8,020 bases of DNA from Firmicutes bacterium UBA993 (GCA_002292015.1 DBBD01000134.1:1-8020), one strand, 5' to 3'; positions 1 through 6,544 are shown, numbered from the stretch's first letter. Notes: generated by a model not told the origin, from the sequence alone. Made by a program: numbers and translations.

Positions 1-350
1 CCGATTAAATCGGCAATTAAGTCTTCGTTGATGCTGTTCTGCAAGGATACGACAGTTGAGGATTCAGCCATCAACGGCAAGATTTGGCGCAGCACCGACT
101 CGGTGTGCATTGATTTGACCGCCAGAAAAATCAGCTCCAGCGGTCCTTTCAAATCCCGGGTTTCAATGACGTTAAGGGGAACTGTGAAGCTGCCCCGGCA
201 GCCATTCACCCGCAGGCCTTCAATCATCGCCTGGCGATGTTCAGGCCAGGATTCAACAACGGTAGGGTCAAAACCCCGGCGGACCAGCCAGGCCGCCGTA
301 ATCCCGCCGATTGCTCCCCCGCCGATTATGGTGATCCCATTCTCCTCCAT
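1..350 (-). CDS. Ketopantoate reductase (ApbA/PanE) family protein, N-terminal part
   Basis: About 116 residues are visible; the C-terminus lies beyond the left edge. Seen: an N-terminal Rossmann fold with GGGAIGG at residues 10-16, FLAVKS at 75-80 and SLQNS at 102-106. These match the NADPH-binding loop, the conserved lysine region and the nicotinamide-side Asn of the 2-dehydropantoate 2-reductase family. The family reduces ketopantoate to pantoate for coenzyme A, but many bacterial members act on other 2-keto substrates. The stretch ESWPEHRQAM (33-42) is typical of the stand-alone ketopantoate-reductase-like subgroup. The usual QNG is QNS here. The catalytic Lys and Glu of the C-terminal domain are outside the window, so the exact substrate is open. 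ATG at 348-350 is preceded by a GGGGGG-type ribosome binding site (355-360). The gene lies 89 bases downstream of typA on the same strand, with a possible weak terminator between. Confidence 0.85.
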   Translation of the reverse strand, partial: MEENGITIIGGGAIGGITAAWLVRRGFDPTVVESWPEHRQAMIEGLRVNGCRGSFTVPLNVIETRDLKGPLELIFLAVKSMHTESVLRQILPLMAESSTVVSLQNSINEDLIADLI

Positions 351-410
351 AGTTCCCCCCGTTTTCTATCACTGGTGATCAATTCGCCTGAAAGAGCCAT
401 AATCCTCCAT

Positions 411-434
411 AAAAATTACCATGGGGACCCCATG
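411..434 (-). terminator. Possible weak intrinsic terminator after typA
   Basis: Six bases past the typA stop, CATGGGG and CCCCATG (420-434) form a perfect 7-bp inverted repeat around one base. On the minus strand a run of five T follows (411-415) after a three-base gap (GTA). The loop must open to at least three bases, and the T-run is short and displaced, so termination would be partial. Read-through could carry typA transcripts into the ketopantoate-reductase-like gene. The rest of the 351-439 gap shows nothing else clear. Confidence 0.4.
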
Positions 435-439
435 CACTT

Positions 440-2266
440 TTAAGCACCGCGCTTTGTCTCCCGGCTGCGCTGATTACGGTCAAGAATCTTTTTGCGCATT
501 CTGATTGCGGTAGGAGTTACTTCCACTAGTTCATCTTCCTGAATGTACTCCATTGCCTGTTCAAGCGAAAAGATTTTCGGGGGAGCCAACCTGATTGCAT
601 CATCGGCAGCTGAAGAGCGAAAATTTGTCAGCTGTTTCTTCTTGCAAACATTAACTTCAAGATCTGCTTCACGCGCATTTTCTCCAACAATCATCCCAGC
701 GTAGACCTGATCGCCGGGGGACAGATAGAGCACCCCCCGATCCTCTATGTTATGTAATCCATAGGCAGTTGCTTCCCCGGTTTCGAAAGCGATAAGGACG
801 CCGCGCCTGCGACCGGGCATTCCATCTTTCCAGGGGCTGAAATGACTAAAAAGGTGGTGCATGATGCCCACACCCCTGGTATCGGTCAGAAGTTCGGAGC
901 GAAAACCGATTAACCCCCGCGCCGGTATTAAAAATTCGAGCTTAAGCATAGACTCGCCCGTCGGTTGCATATTCTGCATTTCTCCACATCGGCTGCTCAG
1001 GTTTTCTATAATCCGGCCGGAGCAGCTTTCCGGTATCGTCAGGTAGACTACTTCATAAGGTTCACAAATCTTACCATCGATTTCCTTAAGAATTGGTTTT
1101 GGCTTGGAAATCTGCAGTTCATATCCTTCACGTCGCATGTTTTCAATCAGGATTCCCAGGTGCAGCTCGCCGCGACCGGCGACCTCAAAGATATCCGGAG
1201 AGTCTGTTTCTTTAACCGACAGGCTGACATTGGTTTCAGCTTCTTTTAGCAAGCGGCTTCTTAAATGACGAGATGTCACGTATTTGCCTTCCCTGCCGGC
1301 AAAAGGTCCGTCGTTAATCATGAAGTTCATAGTCAGGGTCGGTTCATCAACCTGGAGCAGCGGCAGTGGGCGTAGATTTGACGGATCGCACACTGTTTCA
1401 CCAATGTTTACATCCCCCAAACCTGTTATGGCTACAATATCCCCGGCTTCAACCAGCTTTACCTCTTTTCTCTTTAATCCCTCGTAAGTCCAGAGGAAGC
1501 CGATCTTGAGCTGCTCGACCGAACCATCCTGCTTGCAAAGAGCAATAGACTGCCCACTCTCCAGAAAACCATTTCTAATCCGTCCAATCCCGATTCTGCC
1601 TACATAATCATCATGATCGAGGGTATTGATTTGAAGTTGCAGCGGTTCATCAAGGCTCGCTGCGGGCGCCGGAATATCATTAATAATTGTTTCAAAAAGT
1701 GGCTTTAAGTTCTCTCCCGGTGAATCCGGATTAAGGGCTGCTGTTCCCCGGCGGGAGTCGGTATATACTACCGGAAAATCAAGCTGCCAGTCTTCGGCTT
1801 CCAGCTCTACGAACAGGTCAAATATTTCATTCAAAACTTCATCGGGTCGCGCATCCGGGCGATCTATCTTGTTGATTACCACAATAATCCGCAGCCCCAC
1901 TTCAAGCGCTTTGCGGAGAACAAATTTGGTTTGTGCCATCGGGCCTTCAAATGCATCAACTAAAAGTAACGCCCCATCTACCATCCGCAATACCCGTTCA
2001 ACTTCGCCGCCAAAATCAGCATGCCCCGGCGTATCAACAATATTGATCTTAGTGCTCCCATAGGTAACAGCGGTATTTTTTGAAAGGATAGTGATCCCGC
2101 GTTCCCGTTCAAGATCATTTGAGTCCATTACCCGCTCAACAACCCGCTCGTTATCCCGAAAGATCCCGGCCTGACGTAAAAGTCCGTCAACCAGCGTAGT
2201 TTTGCCATGATCTACATGGGCAATAATCGCAATATTTCTAAGTTCAATTCCTGCTCTTTCGGACAT
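440..2266 (-). CDS. typA: Translational GTPase TypA/BipA
   Basis: A 608-residue protein, the normal length for TypA. It is a ribosome-binding GTPase of the EF-G/LepA superfamily, involved in 50S subunit assembly and in growth under cold and other stress. Motifs in order: G1 AHVDHGKTT (16-24), G2 RGITI (56-60), G3 DTPGH (78-82) and G4 NKID (132-135). A domain II beta-barrel, two EF-G-like alpha/beta domains (including GRGELHLGILIENMRREG) and the TypA-specific C-terminal domain follow, ending in the characteristic VEVTPTAIRMRKKIL stretch. LepA is excluded by this C-terminus and EF-G by the length. ATG at 2264-2266 follows a modest GGTGAA ribosome binding site. The gene is intact, and a candidate SigA-type promoter lies about 66 bases upstream. 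The ketopantoate-reductase-like gene is next downstream on the same strand. Confidence 0.97.
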   Translation of the reverse strand: MSERAGIELRNIAIIAHVDHGKTTLVDGLLRQAGIFRDNERVVERVMDSNDLERERGITILSKNTAVTYGSTKINIVDTPGHADFGGEVERVLRMVDGALLLVDAFEGPMAQTKFVLRKALEVGLRIIVVINKIDRPDARPDEVLNEIFDLFVELEAEDWQLDFPVVYTDSRRGTAALNPDSPGENLKPLFETIINDIPAPAASLDEPLQLQINTLDHDDYVGRIGIGRIRNGFLESGQSIALCKQDGSVEQLKIGFLWTYEGLKRKEVKLVEAGDIVAITGLGDVNIGETVCDPSNLRPLPLLQVDEPTLTMNFMINDGPFAGREGKYVTSRHLRSRLLKEAETNVSLSVKETDSPDIFEVAGRGELHLGILIENMRREGYELQISKPKPILKEIDGKICEPYEVVYLTIPESCSGRIIENLSSRCGEMQNMQPTGESMLKLEFLIPARGLIGFRSELLTDTRGVGIMHHLFSHFSPWKDGMPGRRRGVLIAFETGEATAYGLHNIEDRGVLYLSPGDQVYAGMIVGENAREADLEVNVCKKKQLTNFRSSAADDAIRLAPPKIFSLEQAMEYIQEDELVEVTPTAIRMRKKILDRNQRSRETKRGA

Positions 2267-2331
2267 GCCGATTCACCGTTTCCTTATTTATAAAGTCGCT
2301 TGCTTCTGTATTTCATGGATCACAGCTTCTA

Positions 2332-2360
2332 ATTAAACCACTAAAACTAATCAATTGCAA
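2332..2360 (-). promoter_or_regulatory. Candidate SigA promoter for typA
   Basis: Read on the minus strand, TTGCAA (2355-2360) and TTTAAT (2332-2337) are separated by exactly 17 bases. They match the -35 consensus at 4/6 and the -10 consensus at 5/6. Transcription would begin near 2325 and give a leader of about 58 bases before the typA ATG. The surrounding DNA is AT-rich, so a chance match is possible. Confidence 0.4.
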
Positions 2361-2390
2361 CGAGCCGCGAGCAGGTCACACGCGGTTTTC

Positions 2391-2520
2391 ATGCGGTGGG
2401 GGATCAGGTCTTGAAATATAAGGTTTTTAACAATCCTGCAAACAATATTTAGACAGGATACACTTAACTATTCCCGTATACAAAAACTGATATTTCAAGA
2501 CCTGACCCCACGTGTTTTTT
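2391..2520. repeat. Inverted-repeat element (REPIN/MITE-like)
   Basis: Two inverted copies of one motif frame a short spacer. The left arm TCAGGTCTTGAAATATA is at 2404-2420 and the right arm TATTTCAAGACCTGA is at 2491-2505. The outer flanks are also related: GGTGGGGGA on the left, and GTGGGG on the right when read on the minus strand. Inner flanks extend the match to a GTTTTT run in both arms, giving roughly 25-bp arms with small indels. No ORF is inside. Two inverted copies within about 130 bp is the layout of REPINs or small MITEs mobilised by a Y1/RAYT-type transposase encoded elsewhere. From memory, similar GGGGTCAGGTCTTG ends accompany such transposases in many bacteria; this was not checked. 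The rest of the 2267-2624 gap holds the typA promoter on the left and an AT-rich leader with no clear -35/-10 pair on the right. Confidence 0.6.
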
Positions 2521-2604
2521 CTTATGGCAGGATTTGACGCAAAAAAATAGAACCAAGCTGCAAGACAATTTGCTGTTCCGTAAGTGATTTATTTATTGTT
2601 TATT

Positions 2605-2614
2605 AAAAGGAGGT
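2605..2614 (+). promoter_or_regulatory. Strong ribosome binding site of the FAD oxidase gene
   Basis: AAAAGGAGGT is a near-perfect complement of the 16S rRNA 3' end and lies 10-11 bases before the ATG at 2625. The spacing is slightly long. A nearer ATG at 2617 is out of frame, so 2625 is the only supported start. Confidence 0.75.
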
Positions 2615-2624
2615 TGATGTTCCG

Positions 2625-4088
2625 ATGCGCAACCTGCCGCAGACCGTGATCCAGGAGAGCCTGGTTGAGCCGCAGGTAATTGAAGCTTTTGCCCGCGATG
2701 CACAGGCAATCGTCGGCGCAGACCAGATCAGCGTTAACCCGGCCGATTTGCTGGCTAACAGCCGAGATTACTGGCCGGTAAATAACATCTGGATGATCGA
2801 GGGCGCTCTACCCGCCCTGCCGCAACTTGTAGCCTGGCCGGGCAGTGCCGACGAGGTTTCGGCGCTGTTGAGGCTGGCCGACAAACTGAAGATTCCGGTC
2901 ACCCCATACGGTGAAGGTTCCGGCGCCCTCGGCGGCGCAATCCCTTTAAAAGGTGGGATCAGCCTCGACTTAAAGCGGATGAACCGCTTGTTGGAAATCG
3001 ATGAAGAAAGCCTGCTGGCTACGGTAGAGAGCGGCCTGAATGGAGCGCTTTATGAGGAAAGCCTGAACCGCGCCGGTTATACCGGTGGACATATCCCCCA
3101 ATCGCTCAGCTGCTCATCGGTAGGCGGTTGGCTGGCTTGCCGGGCTGCCGGCCAATTCTCGACCCGCTACGGCAAAATCGAGGATATTGCCGTTTCACTG
3201 CAGGCAGTTTTACCGGACGGCACAATATTCAGCGGGCGCAGCGTACCCCGGGCCGCTACCGGACCGCGCCTGGATCACCTTTTTATCGGCTCGGAAGGTA
3301 TATTCGGGGTGATCACCTCCGCCACGTTAAGGATTTGGCCGCTACCGGAAAAACGCCACCTTGCCTCTTACACCTTTGCCGATTTAAAGGGCGCGCTGGA
3401 ATGCGTTCGGCTGATTATGCGCAGTGGCGCCCGACCGGCCGTGGTTCGCCTCTACGACGCCCAGGAAACCGGCAACCACTTCCCCGAACTGGGCGATCAA
3501 CGCTGTGTCCTGATTCTGCTCATTGAAGGAGCTGAAAAAATAGTTGCCGCCGAAGCTGAAGTGATTAAAGAACTGGCCCTGGCCGCCGGCGCAATTGACA
3601 GCGGACCGGACCACGTCGAACACTGGCTGGAAAAAAGATTTAACATCAGCGTAGCCTCAATGTTGTTTCAAAAGGGGGCCGTGCTTGACACAATCGAGGT
3701 ATCCACAAACTGGCACAATGCTCATAATACCTACCTGGCCATGCAGAATGCTTTGCTGGCCGTGGAGGGAACGATTCTCGCCTCGGGACACTACTCGCAT
3801 GTCTACCCTGATGGAGCAGGCCTCTACATGACCACCGTCGGTTTTCCCGGCGCTAATAAACTTAAGTTTTATAAAGAAATCTGGCAGGCGGCAATGGAAG
3901 CTTGCCTCGCTCAGGGCACAGCTATATCTCATCACCATGGAATCGGTTTGCATCGGGGACTGTGGATGCGCGAAGAGCACGGCTCCGGAATGGAAGTCCT
4001 GGAGAAAGTAAAAAAAGCCCTGGATCCCGAAGGCATTATGAATCCCGGAAAACTTGGGCTGGGGGAGGTTGGGCTATGGCAGAAGTAA
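2625..4088 (+). CDS. FAD-linked oxidase, alkyl-DHAP-synthase-like / GlcD family
   Basis: A 487-residue flavoprotein of the VAO/PCMH fold. Residues ~65-240 form the FAD-binding domain: PYGEGSGALGGAIP (94-107), GGHIPQS (154-160), a SSVGGWLACRAAGQ loop (164-177) and GSEGIFGVITSATL (222-235). Residues ~250-480 form the FAD-oxidase C-terminal domain, with SHHHGIG (435-441) and the closing MNPGK (472-476). The triple His and the DTIEVSTNW stretch (355-363) resemble alkyldihydroxyacetonephosphate synthase more than GlcD or D-lactate dehydrogenase, which carry EHGIG at this point. In bacteria such proteins usually act as 2-hydroxyacid dehydrogenases or uncharacterised oxidoreductases, so the substrate cannot be named. 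There is no signal peptide; it is cytoplasmic. It overlaps the next gene by 13 bases, which argues for a two-subunit enzyme whose electrons leave through the iron-sulfur partner. Confidence 0.88.
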   Translation: MRNLPQTVIQESLVEPQVIEAFARDAQAIVGADQISVNPADLLANSRDYWPVNNIWMIEGALPALPQLVAWPGSADEVSALLRLADKLKIPVTPYGEGSGALGGAIPLKGGISLDLKRMNRLLEIDEESLLATVESGLNGALYEESLNRAGYTGGHIPQSLSCSSVGGWLACRAAGQFSTRYGKIEDIAVSLQAVLPDGTIFSGRSVPRAATGPRLDHLFIGSEGIFGVITSATLRIWPLPEKRHLASYTFADLKGALECVRLIMRSGARPAVVRLYDAQETGNHFPELGDQRCVLILLIEGAEKIVAAEAEVIKELALAAGAIDSGPDHVEHWLEKRFNISVASMLFQKGAVLDTIEVSTNWHNAHNTYLAMQNALLAVEGTILASGHYSHVYPDGAGLYMTTVGFPGANKLKFYKEIWQAAMEACLAQGTAISHHHGIGLHRGLWMREEHGSGMEVLEKVKKALDPEGIMNPGKLGLGEVGLWQK

Positions 4089-5158
4089 ATATGGAACAAC
4101 TGTTAAACTGCGCACTCTGCCCGAACATGTGCCGCTGCGACTGCCCGGTATTGCAGGCGCTGGGCCGGGAAAAAGTGGCACCGGCCGGCAAAGCGCGTTT
4201 TGCCGCAATGTATAAACAAAATCACCTGGAGCTCGATTCAGAAGTCATCGAAGCAATCGCCAACTGTCTCGGTTGCCGGGGCTGCACCGTGCGTTGCCCT
4301 TTCCCCGAGCTTAACCTTTGCGACGAACTGCTTTTTGCCCGCACGCCTGATAAAGAAGGGCGGCAAGGTCATTTGGCCTCCTGGGAGCCGTACCTCGCCA
4401 ACCTAAAGAAATACAGCAGCCCTTACGGCCAGAAGTCTTTCGCCGGCGGCAGAGCAGACAGGGGAGCTGACATTCTCTATTTTAACGGTTGCACTGCCCT
4501 TGCCAATCACCCCCAATCACTTGCTGCTGTCGAAAAACTTTTCCAGAAAGCAGGCGTCAGCTACCAGCTGATCAACGAAGACTGCTGCGGCTACCCAGCC
4601 GAAACCTGGGGCGACCCGGAGCTGGCCCGCAGCCTCGCCGCTGAAAACTACCGCAAATTTGTTGAAAGCGGCGCTAAAATACTGGTTACCAGCTGCCCGG
4701 AATGCTGGCTGGTCTTTACCGAACGCTATTCAGGGTGGGGCTTCGGGCTGCCGCTCGAAATCATGGCTGCTCCATCCTATTTTCTCGGCCTTGTCAACGA
4801 CGGTTTGCTCAAACCATCAGCAATCGGACAGAGAACTCTCAGTTATCATGACCCCTGTATCTGGGCCAGATCAGCTAAGATCACCCAGGAGCCCCGCCAA
4901 TTGCTGAAATCGATCCCCGGTGTGAACATTAAAGAACCGCTTGCTGCAGGCGAACAGACTCACTGCTGCGGCGGTGGCAGAATGTTCCAGCTCTCATTCC
5001 CCAAAACGGCCGAAGCGATTGCCAGGCGCCGCCTGGCCGAATTTCCTTCCGGGGCGGCGATTGTCACCGCCTGCCCGTTTTGCCGGGAAGGCTTGTCCCA
5101 GGATAACCAAACCGTCCTTGATCTGCTGGAGCTTTTAGCAGAATCATGTACTAAATAA
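4076..5158 (+). CDS. Iron-sulfur protein with two CCG domains (GlcF/GlpC/HdrD-like)
   Basis: A 360-residue electron-transfer protein. The N-terminus holds two [4Fe-4S] motifs: C12-C15-C19-C23P and C64-C67-C70-C74P. Two cysteine-rich CCG domains follow: C139, C170-C171, C207-P-E-C210, then C261, C297-C298-GGG, C333-P-F-C336. This is the architecture of GlcF, GlpC, LutA-type and HdrD-type subunits, which pass electrons between a flavin dehydrogenase and quinone, thiol or other carriers. An open frame extends upstream to 3902, but that stretch only shadows the FAD gene. The ATG at 4076 has GGGGGAGGT (4061-4069) seven bases ahead and starts 13 bases inside the previous gene, implying translational coupling. 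No membrane segment is seen, so membrane attachment would need a partner. Nearly all cluster ligands are present, so it should be functional. The natural electron acceptor is unknown. Confidence 0.9.
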   Translation: MAEVNMEQLLNCALCPNMCRCDCPVLQALGREKVAPAGKARFAAMYKQNHLELDSEVIEAIANCLGCRGCTVRCPFPELNLCDELLFARTPDKEGRQGHLASWEPYLANLKKYSSPYGQKSFAGGRADRGADILYFNGCTALANHPQSLAAVEKLFQKAGVSYQLINEDCCGYPAETWGDPELARSLAAENYRKFVESGAKILVTSCPECWLVFTERYSGWGFGLPLEIMAAPSYFLGLVNDGLLKPSAIGQRTLSYHDPCIWARSAKITQEPRQLLKSIPGVNIKEPLAAGEQTHCCGGGRMFQLSFPKTAEAIARRRLAEFPSGAAIVTACPFCREGLSQDNQTVLDLLELLAESCTK

Positions 5159-5224
5159 CAGTGGCTACCCTTTGCCTAATCCGGACTCTCACCGGCAAGA
5201 ACTGCCAAGCTTCGCTTGGCGCAC
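5159..5224 (-). mobile_element. Group II intron 5'-end remnant
   Basis: Read on the minus strand, the segment starts with GTGCGCC (5224-5218), the typical 5' end of bacterial group II introns (GUGYG). A hairpin GCCAAGC-GAA-GCTTGGC (5220-5204) follows. Next is TTGCC-GGTGAGAGTCC-GG..GGCAA (5198-5172), where the GGTGAGAGTCC stretch is a recurrent feature of domain I in these introns. It ends in GGGTAGCCACTG, where the stop codon of the iron-sulfur gene begins. Only about 66 bases remain; there is no reverse transcriptase and no domain V or VI. The first intron base directly abuts the end of the shared repeat motif at 5225. The call rests on memory of intron sequences, not a covariance search. 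Confidence 0.6.
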
Positions 5225-5250
5225 TCAAGACCTGACCCCAAGAGTTTTTT
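5225..5250 (+). repeat. Third copy of the TCAAGACCTGACCCCA motif
   Basis: TCAAGACCTGACCCCA (5225-5240) is identical over 16 bases to 2495-2510 and in the same orientation. Both copies are followed, after three or four differing bases, by GTTTTTT. The sequence before the motif differs: ATATT at the first site, intron-like GGCGCAC here. The copy touches the stop codon of the ATP-grasp gene (5250-5252), so that gene's 3' untranslated region starts with repeat DNA. Confidence 0.75.
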
Positions 5251-6242
5251 TAAGTGGCAAAAGCGTAGCGTTCTGCAGCAAACTCAATCAGGCGGTTGAT
5301 TAAATCACGGTAAGATAAGCCGGCGTATTTGGCTGCAAAGGCGAAAGAGCTGTCCGGCTCAAGACTGGCCATTGAATTCACTTCCAGTATATATGGTTGT
5401 CCCAGCTGATCCAGCCTGAAATCAATTCTGGCACAATCGTAACACTGCAAAGCATTAAACGCCTTAACAGCCAGTTCATGAATAAGGGTTAACTGCTCCG
5501 ATTGCAGGCTTGCCGGACAACATTTCGTGATCGTGCGGCCGCTTTGCTTTATTTTGTCTTCGTATGTGTATATGGCCGGACCTTCTCCAAAGATGAGCTC
5601 TACCGGTGGAAGCGGGATTACCGGCTTATTACCGATCAGGCCGACACTAATCTCCCGGCCATCTATATATTCCTCAGCCAAAACCTGAGTCTTAAAGCGC
5701 TCAGTAATTTTTGCCACGCCAGCTAAAAATTGCTCTTCGTTTTCCACAATCATCAGGCCTAGAGAACGGGCTTCGTCTTTTGGCTTAAGAATCATAGGAT
5801 AGTTCAGTTCTTCGATCGGGGTCAGCCCCGGCTCTTCAACTACCATAAATCGGGGAGTAGGCAGACCTTTTTGCAGTAGAAGGATCTTGGTCAGAACCTT
5901 GTCGAGGGCAATGGCATGAGCATAAGGGCTGGATCCGACATAGGGGATACCTAGCATTTCCAGTATGGCCGGAACATGGGTATAGCGGGCTTTTCCCTGG
6001 ATGCCGTAGCTTAGGTTAAAAACCAGGCCAGGGTCTTCTACGAAAGATTCCGGCGGCATAAAATCCTCAAGTTTGTGGATAATCTCTTTATCACCCTCAA
6101 AGGACCTTACCTGATGGCCACCGGATTCAAGAGCGCTCTGAATCAGCTGAATTGTTTGGATGCCATAGCTTTCTCCACTTGGCACACCAAACAAGTTGAT
6201 TACTGCCCGGCTCTGGTAGTTATAGACAATGGCAACTTTCAT
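5250..6242 (-). CDS. ATP-grasp ligase, D-Ala-D-Ala ligase family, specificity uncertain
   Basis: A 330-residue protein with the Ddl domain order: N-terminal pre-ATP-grasp domain (MKVAIVYNY), then ATP-grasp. Visible motifs are IPYVGS (99-104), DKVLTK (114-119), ILKPKDEARSLGL (151-163), EEYIDGREISV (190-200), ARIDFRLD (271-278) and EVNSMASLEPDSSF (287-300). R272, D274, E287 and N289 match the ATP/Mg and phosphate-binding residues of Ddl. Several substrate-site features differ: the usual HGxxGEDG is SYGIQGKARY (79-87), the omega-loop position equivalent to Tyr216 of E. coli DdlB appears to be Ile231, and the NTxPGMT turn is NSMASLE. It therefore joins carboxylate and amine substrates with ATP but may not make D-Ala-D-Ala. 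An upstream in-frame ATG (6278) would add 12 residues whose codons include the ribosome binding site, so 6242 is preferred. It is convergent with the iron-sulfur gene. Confidence 0.82.
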   Translation of the reverse strand: MKVAIVYNYQSRAVINLFGVPSGESYGIQTIQLIQSALESGGHQVRSFEGDKEIIHKLEDFMPPESFVEDPGLVFNLSYGIQGKARYTHVPAILEMLGIPYVGSSPYAHAIALDKVLTKILLLQKGLPTPRFMVVEEPGLTPIEELNYPMILKPKDEARSLGLMIVENEEQFLAGVAKITERFKTQVLAEEYIDGREISVGLIGNKPVIPLPPVELIFGEGPAIYTYEDKIKQSGRTITKCCPASLQSEQLTLIHELAVKAFNALQCYDCARIDFRLDQLGQPYILEVNSMASLEPDSSFAFAAKYAGLSYRDLINRLIEFAAERYAFAT

Positions 6243-6246
6243 AGAT

Positions 6247-6261
6247 TCACCACCACCTTTT
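6247..6261 (-). promoter_or_regulatory. Ribosome binding site that fixes the ATP-grasp start
   Basis: On the minus strand AAAAGGTGGTGGTGA ends four bases before the ATG at 6242. AAAGGTGG resembles the anti-Shine-Dalgarno complement with one mismatch. It decides for ATG 6242 over ATG 6278. It also contains the TGA (6247-6249) that would end the upstream broken gene, so the two were probably translationally coupled. Confidence 0.6.
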
Positions 6262-6544
6262 GTTAAGCTGTTCTTCATAATACTCAGCTATTTCACTAAT
6301 GATAAGCCACTGCGCCCCAATCTCAATTGAGCGCACAAAGGGTCAGAGCTGGACGCATAAAAAAGTTTTAAATGCCGCAGACCCTGAAAAAGAACCGGCC
6401 TGTAGCCGCAGCGCTCTTGCCAGTCGCGACGGATAAACTTTGTGGCTTCGGAAACATCCGCACTGTTGCCCGGATCTCTGGCAACTCCTGCAAAGCGTAA
6501 TGTCTTCCACATCACAGGATCAAATCATCGGCAGGGTTAGACAT
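6247..6544 (-). pseudogene. Small unrecognised gene, apparently broken by two frameshifts
   Basis: Three consecutive pieces in different minus-strand frames join into one plausible protein of roughly 100 residues. ATG 6544 (weak AGAAGG site ahead) reads MSNPADDLIL to a TGA at 6512-6514. The next frame reads MWKTLRFAGVARDPG onward, with DWQERCGYRPVLFQ and KLFYASSSDP. The third frame reads PFVRSIEIGAQWLIISEIAE to about 6250 and stops at TGA 6247-6249. Both joins need a shift in the same direction, as one-base deletions would produce; the second lies in a CCCTTT run near 6336-6341. The third piece is strongly protein-like (WLIISEIAEYYEEQL) and ends four bases before the ATP-grasp ATG, so the gene was probably its operon partner. 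I do not recognise the family. Alternatives are an intact 75-residue ORF of the middle frame, chance coding, or sequencing indels. Confidence 0.45.

Noticed and set aside
28..378. Plus-strand open frame of 116 codons
   Set aside because: It is antisense to the ketopantoate-reductase-like gene, whose Rossmann motif is clear, and its own translation resembles nothing.
2365..2390. CCGCG/CGCGG pairing followed by TTTTC as a plus-strand terminator
   Set aside because: The stem is only five bases with an 11-base loop, and no plus-strand gene precedes it.
3902..4075. 58-residue N-terminal extension of the iron-sulfur protein
   Set aside because: The extension is Arg/Ser/Gly-rich out-of-frame translation of the FAD gene. 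The ATG at 4076 has a strong ribosome binding site at the right distance and starts just before the first cysteine motif.
5204..5220. GCCAAGC/GCTTGGC hairpin as a terminator between convergent genes
   Set aside because: No T-run follows on either strand at a useful distance. The hairpin fits better as the first stem of the intron remnant.
6375..6440. DruA/DUF4338-like transposase fragment, suggested by DWQERCGYRPVL
   Set aside because: The resemblance covers one short motif. The expected ETFVD and CYRAANW stretches do not follow, so the family was not assigned.
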